The notes under the pieces: model-generated
What the model was told of the DNA's origin: nothing
The model's database searches: none
What the model saw: only the letters and a program-made list of their open reading frames with translations
Part shown: one piece after another, positions 16,071 through 24,722 of the stretch
Numbering within the stretch: the first letter of the stretch is position 1
How the letters are laid out: each line of letters begins with the position of its first letter
NCBI GenBank assembly: GCA_903904755.1
Contig: CAIVDV010000054.1
Span: 1 to 37,466, forward strand
Source of the DNA: an uncultured Acidobacteriaceae bacterium
GTDB taxonomy: Bacteria; Acidobacteriota; Terriglobia; Terriglobales; Acidobacteriaceae
Length of the DNA: 37,466 nt
Direction of reading: 5' to 3'
Program-made: the position numbers and the translations under genes

Positions 16071-18026
16071 CTATTGCGCCGGGGACCAGTGTGCTTGCTC
16101 ACCGGGCTGGAGGGTGAGGGTGGTGGTGGTGCCGACGACGCGGGTGGTGGTGGTCTGCTTGAGGCGGTAGTGCAGGGTGTTGGGGTTGATGGCGGAGAGG
16201 TCGACCTGAAAGCGGCGGGGGCGGGTGGCGGTGTTTTTCAGGGTGAACCCGCTTTGGCTGTGGGTGTAGCTGAGGGCATAGCGGGGGATGTCGAGGTCGA
16301 TGGTGCCGAAGGAGTCGAGCTGGGGGGCGACGGCGAGGTCAGCGTCGGCGGGGACGGTGAGGCCGAGGAGTTTCTCGATGAGGACCGCGGCGAAGACGTT
16401 GGGGTATTCGTAGTACTTTTCTGCGCCGTGGGCGTTTTTGCCATCGACGTAGTAGACGTAGTCCATGTCGTAGCGTTCGCCCATGAGGTAGTTGTCTTTT
16501 GCAGCTTCCGTTGCGACGGTGAGGAGCTGGCTGAGGAGGACGGTGTTTTGCTTTTCGGAGTGGCGGAAGGCGGCGTCCCAGTACCAGTAGCGGCCGGCGG
16601 CGCAGAGGTCGTAGGGGCCACCGTCGCCGATTTCGGATTTGGTGTAGGACGCGATATCTGAGGAGAGGAAGCTGGGGAAGCGTTCGAACTGGCTGTTGTC
16701 GCGCTGGACGAGGCGACGGACGGCTGCGGCCTGGGCGGGGAGAGCGTAGCCGAAGGTGACTGGCAGGGTATTGGCGAGCAGGTGGGTGTGGTCGTGAACC
16801 TGGCCGTTGCGGTCGACCCAGTCAATGAATCGCTGGTTTTTCTCGTCCCAATAGCCCATGGGAAGGGGCTGGATGAGAGCGTGGGCAATCTTCCGGGAGA
16901 GGGCCTGGTATTGGGTAGCCTTCTGCGGGCGGGCGAGGGCGGTTTCCATGCGGGCGAGGAGGTCAAAGGTGTAGGCGGCGAAGGCCTGGGCTTCGGTTTC
17001 GCGACCATCCTTCATGACCTGGTCTTCGTAGTAGACATCGGACCAGACGCGGCCGTACTGGTCGATGTTGGCCTGGGTCCAGCCGGCGGCGTGCTCAAGG
17101 TTGAGGATATTGGCGCGGAGCCATGCGATGTCCTTATGGGCGGTGTAGAGATGCCAGGCTTCTTCGAGGACCTCAATATTGCCAGTGAGGGGGAACATCG
17201 CGGCGTTTTCGTGGTTGTTGATGCTGCTGCGGCGGACGTGGTATTCGCGGCGGCCATCGGGTTGGACCGAGGTGGGGGCGCGGAAGAGGTGTTCGGGGTC
17301 GTCGTTCATGAGCTTGAACTGGAGCTCTATCATGCGGCGGACAACGTCGAGGTCAGCATCGGAACCGAAGGCGAGGCGGCCTTTGATCTGGAACTCGTGA
17401 TCGACGGCGGGGTAGGAGCCGGCGTAGGCATTGACGTTGAGGGTGCTGAGAACGTAGCCGCTGCTGTACGGGAAGTTTGCGGCCAGAGTTTTTTCGACGA
17501 CGGAGGGGAGGATGGTTCCCCAGTAGAAGCCGGCGAGGGCATCTTCCAGTTTCGGGCCGTTGTCGATTTGGAGTGAGAAGCGGTGGCCGAAGGGGTCGCT
17601 GTGGGGGCGTGGCTCGGACCTGGAGAGGGTGACGGAGCTGGAGGTGACGGTTACGGTGATGCCGGTGTCGGTTTTGGAGGCGACGGCCATGCCGCCGTGG
17701 AGTTGGAGGTGCCAGGAGCGGTCGGGCGAGGTGGCATTGAGGGGCAGGAGCCAGAGAGCGCTGTTGGCGGAGATTTGCGCGCCGGGGGCGCTGATGGGGA
17801 GGAGCCACCACTGGTCGTGATCGCGCTGGATGCCGATGCCGGTGCAGCGGGTGAAGGTTATTTCGAGCGGGGTGTTGGAGTCCTGTGGGGTGAGGGTGAT
17901 GGTATCGCCGCTGGGGGTGACGGTGGCGTTGCGGATGGACTGGAGGATGCCTTCGGGGGGTGTAGTTTGGGCGGAGAGCGTTGGAGAGAAGGCGAGGAGG
18001 AAGGCGAGGAAGAGGGCGGATTTCAC
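16071..18026 (-). CDS. Secreted six-hairpin-glycosidase-like protein
   Basis: The 651-aa protein has a Sec signal peptide (MKSALFLAFLLAFSPTLSAQ, cleavage after about residue 19), so it is exported. After an N-terminal beta-rich domain (about 25-160), the middle and C-terminal parts are helical with aromatic and acidic clusters such as DVYYEDQVMKDGRETEAQAF, MGYWDEKNQRF, RYWYWDAAFRH and YEYPNVFAAVLIEKLLG. A C-terminal beta domain follows. This is the layout of (alpha/alpha)6-barrel glycoside hydrolases. I cannot name the GH family or substrate. The start is a GTG with AGG about 8 bases upstream. It follows the TonB-dependent receptor gene by 128 bases but has its own predicted promoter with a LacI-type palindrome. 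Confidence 0.7.
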   Translation of the reverse strand: MKSALFLAFLLAFSPTLSAQTTPPEGILQSIRNATVTPSGDTITLTPQDSNTPLEITFTRCTGIGIQRDHDQWWLLPISAPGAQISANSALWLLPLNATSPDRSWHLQLHGGMAVASKTDTGITVTVTSSSVTLSRSEPRPHSDPFGHRFSLQIDNGPKLEDALAGFYWGTILPSVVEKTLAANFPYSSGYVLSTLNVNAYAGSYPAVDHEFQIKGRLAFGSDADLDVVRRMIELQFKLMNDDPEHLFRAPTSVQPDGRREYHVRRSSINNHENAAMFPLTGNIEVLEEAWHLYTAHKDIAWLRANILNLEHAAGWTQANIDQYGRVWSDVYYEDQVMKDGRETEAQAFAAYTFDLLARMETALARPQKATQYQALSRKIAHALIQPLPMGYWDEKNQRFIDWVDRNGQVHDHTHLLANTLPVTFGYALPAQAAAVRRLVQRDNSQFERFPSFLSSDIASYTKSEIGDGGPYDLCAAGRYWYWDAAFRHSEKQNTVLLSQLLTVATEAAKDNYLMGERYDMDYVYYVDGKNAHGAEKYYEYPNVFAAVLIEKLLGLTVPADADLAVAPQLDSFGTIDLDIPRYALSYTHSQSGFTLKNTATRPRRFQVDLSAINPNTLHYRLKQTTTTRVVGTTTTLTLQPGEQAHWSPAQ

Positions 18027-18065
18027 GAGGGACCTGCCGTGGATGAAGATATCGGGTGCGGGGGA

Positions 18066-18095
18066 AGGATAACGTTTTCATGGGCAACCTGCCAA
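18066..18095 (-). promoter_or_regulatory. Promoter of the glycosidase-like gene with LacI/GalR-type operator
   Basis: On the minus strand, TTGGCA (18090-18095) and TATCCT (18066-18071) are separated by 18 bases, giving a start near 18059 and a leader of about 33 bases. Overlapping the -10 box, at 18068-18079, is the near-palindrome GATAACGTTTTC (5 of 6 pairs) with central CG. This is the AACGTT core typical of LacI/GalR-family operators. A repressor bound here would block RNA polymerase. Confidence 0.5.
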
Positions 18096-18117
18096 ACCCT
18101 CTTGCGAAGTTGGCAGG
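18088..18117. terminator. Hairpin between receptor and glycosidase genes
   Basis: CCTGCCAA (18088-18095) pairs perfectly with TTGGCAGG (18110-18117) across a 14-base loop. It lies downstream of the receptor stop on the minus strand and could attenuate readthrough. There is no U-run, and the arms overlap the -35 box of the next gene. Confidence 0.35.
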
Positions 18118-18154
18118 CTGCTGATGGAAGGAGGCAATTGGAAGGCGGATGGCG

Positions 18155-21100
18155 CTAGAAGGTGAATTTGCCGCCGAGCTGGATTTGGCGGGGGCTGTTG
18201 GAGGTGTAGCCGATGGTGCCGAAGTTGGGGTCGTCGACGGTGGTGTTAGGGGTGCCGAAGACGGGGTGGTTGAGGGCGTTTTCGGCTTCGAGGCGGAGCT
18301 CAAAGAACATGCCCTCGCGGAAGCGCTTGAGGGAGAAGTCTTTCTCGACGGAGAGGTTGGAGTTGAAGGCGGTGGGGGTACGGAGGAGGCCGGTGGCGCG
18401 GGGGGCGTTGCCGAACTTGTAGATGGCGGGGAGCTGGAAGACCTGGGGGTTGGCGAAGTAGTTGTTGATCCAGTTGGAGGCGGCACCCTTGGTGCGGAAA
18501 GGCTTGGCGGTGATGTTGGGGCGCTGGCCGCCGTAGGTGGGGAGGGAGACGCCGTCGTAGGTGAAGAAGGTGAGGGGGCGGCCCCAGGAGAGGCGCCAGA
18601 CGCCGTTGGTCTTCCAGCCGCCGATGAGGGCGTCGAGGACGGCGGGCATGTTGGAGAGGAAGGCCTTGCCGCGGCCGATGGGCAGGTCGTAGGTGTAGCT
18701 GAGCTGGTAGACGTAGGGGATGTCGAAGGTGGAGAGAGAGCGCTCGAGGCTTGGTTTGTTGGGGTCTAGGAGGCTGGAGAAGCTGCCGAGCCAGGTGGTG
18801 TTGTCGTCGGGAGCGGAGGCATCGTCGATGGATTTGGACCAGACGAAGGAGGCGAGGAACTGGAGGCCGTTGGAGTAGCGTTTTTCTGCCGTGACCTGCA
18901 TGGCGTGGTACTCGGAGTTGGCGATGGGAGGCGGTTCAATGGAGACGCCGCCGGGGAACTGGGGATAGGGAATCTGCAGCATGAAGGCGGGGACCTGCTG
19001 GGCAGAGAGGGAGCTGTTGGGGTCGGTATTGATGCCGTAGAAGGGATTGTTGACGAAGGTGGTGAGGTCGGAGATCTGGGAGGTGTTGTAGCTCTCGATT
19101 TGCGGGCCGAGGTGGTTGATGTAGTTGGCACCGGAGTAGTAGAGGTGGGTGCCCTTTTTCCCGATGTAGGTCATGCTGGCGAGGATTTTGGCAGGGAGCT
19201 GCATTTCCATGCTGAGGCTCCAGCTTTGTTCGTAGGGGGTGTTGGTGACGTTGCGGAGGGGGCCGTTGGCGGCAAAACCGTAGTCGTTGAGGAGGCCGAG
19301 AGAGCTGCCGGCGGGCTGGATGAGGCCGTTTGGGAAGGGGTTGCTGAGGTGCAGGTAGGGGGTTGCGCCGTCGTTTTGCCAGGTGGTGACCTGCCCGGTG
19401 TACTGGTTGAAGCCCTGGGAGCCGTAGGGGGCAACGCCGGTGGCGCCGACGCGGGACTGGGAGTAGTAGATGCCGTAGCCGCCGCGGAGGACGGTTTTGG
19501 GGTCGAGTGTGAGGGCGAAGCCGACGCGGGGCTGGATATCTTTCCAGTCGGTGTTGACGATTTGGCGCTGGTGGGAGCTGGCGAAGACTTCGCCGCCCTT
19601 GAGGGTGAGGCCGGGGACTGAGACGGGGAAGTCGGCGTTGAGGTCGAGCCAGTTCTGGCGGTTATGGCGGTCAGTACGGGGCATGGAGACGTCGTAGCGC
19701 AGGCCGAGGTTGAGGGTGAGTTTGGGGTTGACCTTCCAGTTTTCCTGGATGTAGGTGGCGTACTGGCGGTCTTCGGTAGCGGGGCGGTCCTGGATTTCGT
19801 AGTATCCGCCGCCGGAGGTGTACCCGGTGAGGAAGGTGGCCATGCCGTCGCCACCGCAGGTGGAGAAGTCGTTGGGGCACTGGGAAGTGCCGCCGTGGTC
19901 GAAGTTGAAGATGCCGTTGGGAGCGTTGGTCTGGATGTAGTTCTGCTGGTGCTGACGGCCTTCAAAGCCGAATTTGAGTTCGTGGCCGCCGATGACCTTG
20001 TTGAGGGCGAGGGAGAGCTGGCCGGTGTCCTGGCCCTGGCGGTAGTTGCCGTAGGGGTCGCCGCCGATGGTGGCAAATCCGGCGGAGTAGTAGGTGCCCT
20101 GGTCAATGAACATGGAGGGGACACCCTTGAAGCCGTTGGAGTTGAGGTAGGAGGGGAAGCCGAGTTTGCTGACGGGGTCGGTTACGCCGCCGGCTCCGCT
20201 GTAAGCGAGGATGTGGAGTGCGCCGCGGGTGAAGCCGAGAGTGGCGGTGAGGAGCAGGGTGGGCGAGAAGGTGTGCTCATCGTTGAGGGTGAAGAGGTGG
20301 GCGGCGGAGTGGTTGGGGCCGCCGGCGCAGGGGTCAGCGAAGTTTCCGAAGCAGTTGTGGCTTTGTCCGGTGCTCCACTGCTGGGAGTACTTGGCGCTGA
20401 GGAGGTTTTTCTGGCTGAAGCGGTGGTCGATTTTGATGTCGAACTGATCGTTGGGATAGCTGCTGGAGCCGGTGGCGATCCAGTTGTGATAGATGGAGCC
20501 GTCGGTGACGTTGGGTGAGGGCTCGGGGAAGAGCTTCATCAACTGCTGTGCGATGGGATCGATGAGGTTGCCGGGGCCGACGGCGAGTTCGTATGGAGTG
20601 CCGGCGAGCTTGGGGTTGCCGGGGCTGGCGTAGGCGCCGATGTTGTTGTAGGGGATGTAGGCGGAGCGGTAGGCACCGGCGCCACCGGAGCCGTCAGGCG
20701 CGGAGGATTGGTAGACGCCGGAGTAGGGGTCCCATAGCTGGCCGGCGGCGACGGTACACATGCCGTTGAGGTCGAAGGTGCCGCCCTGGGCGGAGCAGAC
20801 TTCGCTGAAGTCGGCGTTGTTGCGTTCGAGGTCGGTGGGGACGCCGGCCTGGTAGGTGCCCATGGAGCTTTGGCGGGTGGCGTCGTAGTCAAAGAAGAAG
20901 AAGGTTTTGTTTTTGAAGATGGGGCCGCTGACGGTGCCGCCGAAGTTGTTGCGGTGGACGGGGGGAATGGGAACGCCGTAGTGGTCGTTGAACCAGGAGT
21001 TGGCATCGGTGATGTTGTTGCGGAGGAATTCGTATGCGGAGCCGTGGAAGGTGTTGGAGCCGGAGCGGGTGATCATGTTGACGACGGAAGCGCCGGAGAA

Positions 21101-21832
21101 GCCGTATTCCGCGGAGAAGTTGGACTGCTCGACGCGGAACTCGTCGACGGCTTCGGCGGATGGGGTGTAGGTGACCTGGGTGACGCCGCCATTGGGCTCG
21201 TAGTTGGTGATGGTTGCTCCGTCCATGAGGACGTCGGAGGTGGAGTTGCGGCTGCCGTTGGAGACGAAGTTGGTTCCGGTGCAGCCGGTGGAGCACTGGT
21301 CATCGGCCTCAGTGACGCCGGGGGTGAGCATGGTGAGGTCCATGACGTAGCGGTCTACGAGCGGGAGGTCGTTGATGAACTTGCGGTCGATGACGAGGCC
21401 GGTGGTGGCGTCCTGGGACTCAAGGACCTGGGCCTGGGCGCTGACTTCGACGGTTTCAGAAGCGCTGAGGAGCTTGAGTTTGAGGTTGGCGGTGGCATTT
21501 TCATTGACGGCGACGTGGATGCCGGTGGAGGTGGTAGTGACGAAGCCGGTGACGGTAGCGGTGACGGAGTAGACGCCGGGAGGGATGGAGCGGAAGAGAT
21601 AGCGGCCGACGGGGTCAGAGGTGGTGGAGAAGGCGTAGCCCTTGTCCTGATCGGTGAGTGTGACTTTTGCACCGGGGATGACTGCGCCGGTGGGGTCAGC
21701 AAGGGTGCCGGAGACGGTGCCGAAGTAGCCCTGAGCGCGGGATGGGGAGGGAAGGGCAACAAGGCAGAGGAGAAGCAGACAGGGGAGACATGCAAGGGTG
21801 AGCTTTGTGAGGGTGAGAGCGTTACGGGTCAT
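18155..21832 (-). CDS. Oar-like TonB-dependent outer-membrane receptor with carboxypeptidase-regulatory-like domain
   Basis: The 1225-aa protein has a signal peptide (residues about 1-34, ending PSRAQ). An N-terminal beta-sandwich follows (about 37-115; GTVSGTLADPTGAVIPGAKV ... VGRYLFRSIPPGVYSVTAT), typical of CarboxypepD_reg-like domains. Next is a plug region (LVIDRKFINDLPLVDR..., EFRVEQSNFSAEYGFSGASV) and a very long beta-barrel with many aromatic and Asn/Gly-rich strands, ending in IQLGGKFTF with a C-terminal Phe. This is the acidobacterial Oar/SusC-like transporter type, thought to bind and import oligosaccharides or other large nutrients using TonB energy. The start is ATG 21832 with GGAG 8 bases upstream. 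A longer frame to 22000 lacks a signal at its start. Next to two glycosidase genes, it is probably the import step of a glycan system. Confidence 0.9.
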   Translation of the reverse strand: MTRNALTLTKLTLACLPCLLLLCLVALPSPSRAQGYFGTVSGTLADPTGAVIPGAKVTLTDQDKGYAFSTTSDPVGRYLFRSIPPGVYSVTATVTGFVTTTSTGIHVAVNENATANLKLKLLSASETVEVSAQAQVLESQDATTGLVIDRKFINDLPLVDRYVMDLTMLTPGVTEADDQCSTGCTGTNFVSNGSRNSTSDVLMDGATITNYEPNGGVTQVTYTPSAEAVDEFRVEQSNFSAEYGFSGASVVNMITRSGSNTFHGSAYEFLRNNITDANSWFNDHYGVPIPPVHRNNFGGTVSGPIFKNKTFFFFDYDATRQSSMGTYQAGVPTDLERNNADFSEVCSAQGGTFDLNGMCTVAAGQLWDPYSGVYQSSAPDGSGGAGAYRSAYIPYNNIGAYASPGNPKLAGTPYELAVGPGNLIDPIAQQLMKLFPEPSPNVTDGSIYHNWIATGSSSYPNDQFDIKIDHRFSQKNLLSAKYSQQWSTGQSHNCFGNFADPCAGGPNHSAAHLFTLNDEHTFSPTLLLTATLGFTRGALHILAYSGAGGVTDPVSKLGFPSYLNSNGFKGVPSMFIDQGTYYSAGFATIGGDPYGNYRQGQDTGQLSLALNKVIGGHELKFGFEGRQHQQNYIQTNAPNGIFNFDHGGTSQCPNDFSTCGGDGMATFLTGYTSGGGYYEIQDRPATEDRQYATYIQENWKVNPKLTLNLGLRYDVSMPRTDRHNRQNWLDLNADFPVSVPGLTLKGGEVFASSHQRQIVNTDWKDIQPRVGFALTLDPKTVLRGGYGIYYSQSRVGATGVAPYGSQGFNQYTGQVTTWQNDGATPYLHLSNPFPNGLIQPAGSSLGLLNDYGFAANGPLRNVTNTPYEQSWSLSMEMQLPAKILASMTYIGKKGTHLYYSGANYINHLGPQIESYNTSQISDLTTFVNNPFYGINTDPNSSLSAQQVPAFMLQIPYPQFPGGVSIEPPPIANSEYHAMQVTAEKRYSNGLQFLASFVWSKSIDDASAPDDNTTWLGSFSSLLDPNKPSLERSLSTFDIPYVYQLSYTYDLPIGRGKAFLSNMPAVLDALIGGWKTNGVWRLSWGRPLTFFTYDGVSLPTYGGQRPNITAKPFRTKGAASNWINNYFANPQVFQLPAIYKFGNAPRATGLLRTPTAFNSNLSVEKDFSLKRFREGMFFELRLEAENALNHPVFGTPNTTVDDPNFGTIGYTSNSPRQIQLGGKFTF

Positions 21833-21999
21833 ATCTTCTCCAAAGGCTGATGGGAGCTGGTTCCGACGCGTGCGGTGGGTTGGCCGCAGATGAATCGGGA
21901 AACCAAGAAGTGCCTTAGCCGGGTGATAACTTGAGAAACTGGAAACCAATTCTAGATGAGGCTGGTGATGATTGGGAGGAGTAGTTGGGAATCGTCGCA

Positions 22000-22037
22000 T
22001 TAAAACGTTTGAACTTCCCGAGGAGCTAGGTTAGGAT
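22000..22037 (+). promoter_or_regulatory. Chitinase promoter with LacI/GalR-type operator, in the divergent region
   Basis: TTGAAC (22009-22014) and TAGGAT (22032-22037) with a 17-base spacer form a promoter for the plus-strand chitinase gene, with a leader of about 87 bases. Overlapping the -35 box is TTAAAACGTTTGAA (22000-22013), a palindrome matching at 6 of 7 pairs around a central CG, as in LacI/GalR operators. For the divergent receptor gene a -10-like TAGAAT is seen on the minus strand at 21949-21954, so the palindrome lies about 60 bases upstream of that start and could control both genes. Confidence 0.5.
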
Positions 22038-22130
22038 GGTGCGCAACGAGTGTCAAGAGGATTTGTTCAGGTGCCGATTTTGTGCGTGCAGGGGCGGGTT
22101 GGCGGGGAGCGCATTGCGCGGAGGGGGACG

Positions 22131-23291
22131 ATGAGAAACCGGATTCTTGAGTGCGCGGTGCTGGTGCTGGTGTGCGGAGCCGGCGGGCTGAATGCGTGGG
22201 GCGCGGCGAAGCCGGAGCAGGCGGTGGTTGTGGGGTATGTGTTTCCGCAGAACAAGGTGCTGGCGGATGGGGAGATTGCGGCGCGGAAGCTGACGCGGGT
22301 GAACTATGCGTTTGCCAATATTGAGGGCGGGCGGATTGTGAACGGGTTTGCGCATGATGACGAGAACCTGGCAGCGCTGGTGGCGCTGAAGAAGGGGAAT
22401 CCGCAACTGACGGTGCTGGTGAGCGTGGGGGGATGGTTGTGGTCGGGCGGGTTCAGCGAGATGGCGCTGACGCGGGCGAGCCGGGCGGCATTTGTTGAGA
22501 GCGTGGTGGCATATGTGCAGGCGCACAAGCTGGACGGGCTGGATATTGACTGGGAGTATCCGGGGCTGCCGGGAGCGACGAAGAATTTTCGCGCGGAGGA
22601 CAAGCAGAACTACACGCTGCTGGTGAAGGAGCTGCGGGAGCGGTTTGACCGGCTGGAGAAGGCGGTGGGCCGGAAGCTGTATGTGACAGTGGCGACGGGG
22701 AGTGGGGAGGATTTTCTGGCGCATACGGAGATGCGCGAGGTGGCGCGCTATGTGGATACGGTGAACCTGATGGCGTATGACTATTACGAACCGGGTGCGG
22801 AGGGACTGACGGGACACCATGCGCCGCTGCACCGGAGCGGGTTGGATCCGAAGGGGTTTTCTGCGGAGCGGAGTGTGGAGGCGTATGAGCTGGCGGGAGT
22901 GCCGGCGGGGAAGATTGTGCTGGGAGTACCGTTTTACGGGCGCGTGTGGGGAGAGGTGGCGGGGGTGAACCATGGTTTGTACCAGGCGGGCAAGGAGTTG
23001 CCGAAGGGTGCGCCAGAGCTGGGAGCCGGGCCGGAGATGCTGATGCGGGATGGCTTTGTGCGGTACTGGGATGAGGAGGCGAAGGCGCCGTACCTGTATC
23101 ACCCAGGGAAGCAGATGTTTTTGTCGTATGAGGATGGGGAGTCGCTGGAGTTGAAGTGCCGGTTTGTGCTGGAAGAGGGGCTGCGGGGGGTGATGTTCTG
23201 GGATTACGAGGCGGATGAAAGTGGCGCGTTGCTGGATGCGGTGAATGCCGGATTGAGGCGGAGCGGGGCGGAAAAGAGCGTGACGCGATGA
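22131..23291 (+). CDS. Secreted GH18 chitinase-like glycoside hydrolase
   Basis: The 386-aa protein has a signal peptide (residues 1-25; RNRILE, hydrophobic core, AWGAA) and then a GH18 TIM barrel. VVGYVFPQ is at strand 1, the substrate strand VLVSVGGW at 96-102, and the catalytic motif LDGLDIDWEYP has Asp135, Asp138, Asp140 and proton donor Glu142. MAYDYYEPG and GVPFYGRVW complete the barrel. GH18 enzymes hydrolyse beta-1,4-GlcNAc links in chitin or related glycans with substrate-assisted catalysis. The ATG at 22131 has GGAGGGGG upstream. Its last codon overlaps the start of the next gene (ATGA), so the two are translationally coupled. The product is exported and probably feeds the divergent receptor. 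Confidence 0.92.
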   Translation: MRNRILECAVLVLVCGAGGLNAWGAAKPEQAVVVGYVFPQNKVLADGEIAARKLTRVNYAFANIEGGRIVNGFAHDDENLAALVALKKGNPQLTVLVSVGGWLWSGGFSEMALTRASRAAFVESVVAYVQAHKLDGLDIDWEYPGLPGATKNFRAEDKQNYTLLVKELRERFDRLEKAVGRKLYVTVATGSGEDFLAHTEMREVARYVDTVNLMAYDYYEPGAEGLTGHHAPLHRSGLDPKGFSAERSVEAYELAGVPAGKIVLGVPFYGRVWGEVAGVNHGLYQAGKELPKGAPELGAGPEMLMRDGFVRYWDEEAKAPYLYHPGKQMFLSYEDGESLELKCRFVLEEGLRGVMFWDYEADESGALLDAVNAGLRRSGAEKSVTR

Positions 23292-24504
23292 CAGGAACCG
23301 AGGCGAGAGTGGAGAGGCCGGAAGGACGGCTGGTGTCGATTGACGTGATGCGCGGGCTGACGATGGTGGTGATGATCTTTGTGAACGAGCTGTCGTCGGT
23401 GAAGGGGCTGCCGTGGTGGACGTATCATGCGCAGACGGAATGGGATGCGATGACGTATGTGGACATGGTGTTCCCGTTCTTTTTGTTTGTGGTGGGGTTG
23501 AGCTTGCCGCTGGCGATTGCGGCGCGCGTGAAGCGGAGCGGGAGCGGGGCGGCGCTTTGGGGGCATGTGCTGCTGCGGACGGCGAGTTTGATGGTGCTGG
23601 GGTTGATTCTGGCAAACGCGGACACCGGGGATGGGAAGCGTATGGTGCTGCGGCCGGAGGTGTGGGCGCTGGTGGGGATTTTGGGTTGCGGGTTGTTTTT
23701 GAACGAGTATGACGGGGGGAAGTGGCTGGGCGTGCGGGTTGGCTGGTGGAAGGGGGCGGGAGTGGTGCTGGTGGGGTGATGTTTGCGCTGTACCGGCATG
23801 TGCCGGAGCCGGGCGTGGGGGGATGGATTGATTATGGGTATCCGGAGATTCTGGGGCTGATTGGGTATACGTACCTGGCGGTGTGTTTGCTGTATCTTCC
23901 GGTGCGGCGGTGGGTGTGGGCGCCGGTGGTTGGGTTTGTGCTGATGATGGGGCTGAATGTGGGGATGGCGGCGCGGTGGGTGGTGCTGCCGGCGGGGTTT
24001 GACTACTGGGTGTGGCCTTGGAACAACGGCGCGATGGCGGGGATTGTGTTTGGGGGGATGGTGACGGCGGGGATATTTCTGGGCGAGCACCGATGGCAGA
24101 GGCTGGAGCAGAAGCTGGGGCTGGCGGTGGGGTTTGCGGCGGTGACCCTGGCGGCCGGGTGGATGGCGATACCGCTGGGGATATCGAAGAATCGGGCGAC
24201 GCCGACGTGGAGCCTGGTGAGCGTGGGCGTAGCGGTGCTGGTGTTTGCCGCGCTGTACTGGATTTGCGATGTGAAGAAGCGGACGAGGTGGGCGTTTTTT
24301 GCGCGGTCGGCGGGGGGGAATACGCTGACGACGTATCTGCTGCCGGATGTTTGGGGCTATGGGATGGGGGCGTTGGGGATTACGTATCTGGAGTACCACT
24401 GGAATGCGGGATGGGCCGGGGTGGTGCGGTGTTTGGTGTTCACGGGGTTGATTCTGGGGATTTCAAGTGTGCTGACGCGTTGGCGGGTCAGGTTGCGGCT
24501 TTAG
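23288..24504 (+). pseudogene. Heparan-glucosaminide N-acetyltransferase-like (NagX/DUF5009-type) membrane protein, frameshifted
   Basis: Two overlapping frames together encode one multi-pass membrane protein of about 405 aa. The first (23288-23779) starts with RLVSIDVMRGLTMVVMIFVN and contains YVDMVFPFFLFVVGLSLPLA, the hallmark of the HGSNAT/NagX/DUF5009 family thought to acetylate amino sugars across the membrane. It stops at TGA 23777-23779, while the remaining helices (IDYGYPEILGLIGYTYLAVC onward) continue in another frame to 24504. One missing base in the GGGG run at 23773-23776 would explain it; a fifth G restores V-G-V-M-F-A. It may be a sequencing error, a true mutation or two coupled genes (TGATG overlap). 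It overlaps the chitinase stop by 4 bases, suggesting a shared role in GlcNAc-containing glycans. Confidence 0.75.
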
Positions 24505-24527
24505 GTGGGGATGCCAAAACATGGGGG

Positions 24528-24600
24528 GAGGACATGCCTCAGTGGCTAAAGCCACATTGATTCCATTGGCTTTATGCCTTGGTTAAAACCCCGGCCTACC
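24528..24600. repeat. Palindrome-bearing intergenic sequence
   Basis: The gene-free stretch 24505-24659 holds a hairpin GTGGCT-AA-AGCCAC (24542-24555). About 20 bases later a related ggctttatgcc and ccccggcctacc follow. This resembles mobile palindromic intergenic elements of acidobacteria (memory only). No reading frame in it looks real. Confidence 0.35.
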
Positions 24601-24659
24601 GAAAAAGCGAATTTTTCAGGAGGATGTTCAGGTGTGGGAGTTTGGAGGAGGCGTAGTGC

Positions 24660-24689
24660 TTGACAAAAGTGAACTAAACCGTTCAGTAT
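24660..24689 (+). promoter_or_regulatory. Promoter of the ABC exporter operon with TetR-type operator
   Basis: A perfect -35 box TTGACA (24660-24665) is followed at 18 bases by CAGTAT (24684-24689). Inside the spacer lies TGAACTAAACCGTTCA (24670-24685), with 5-base arms TGAAC/GTTCA separated by 6 bases. This is the form bound by many TetR-family repressors. The TetR gene two genes downstream (26272) is the obvious candidate, giving feedback control of the whole operon. Confidence 0.65.
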
Positions 24690-24722
24690 TTATTTGAGAT
24701 TGAGATGAAGGAGACCAGAGCC

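Noticed and set aside
22053-23615. Long open frame (520 codons) antisense to the chitinase gene
   Set aside because: Its product is low-complexity His/Arg/Pro-rich and the opposite strand carries the intact GH18 catalytic motif.
23773-23779. Programmed ribosomal frameshift
   Set aside because: There is no slippery heptamer with a downstream pseudoknot that I can see. A missing G in a homopolymer or a simple mutation explains it more easily.
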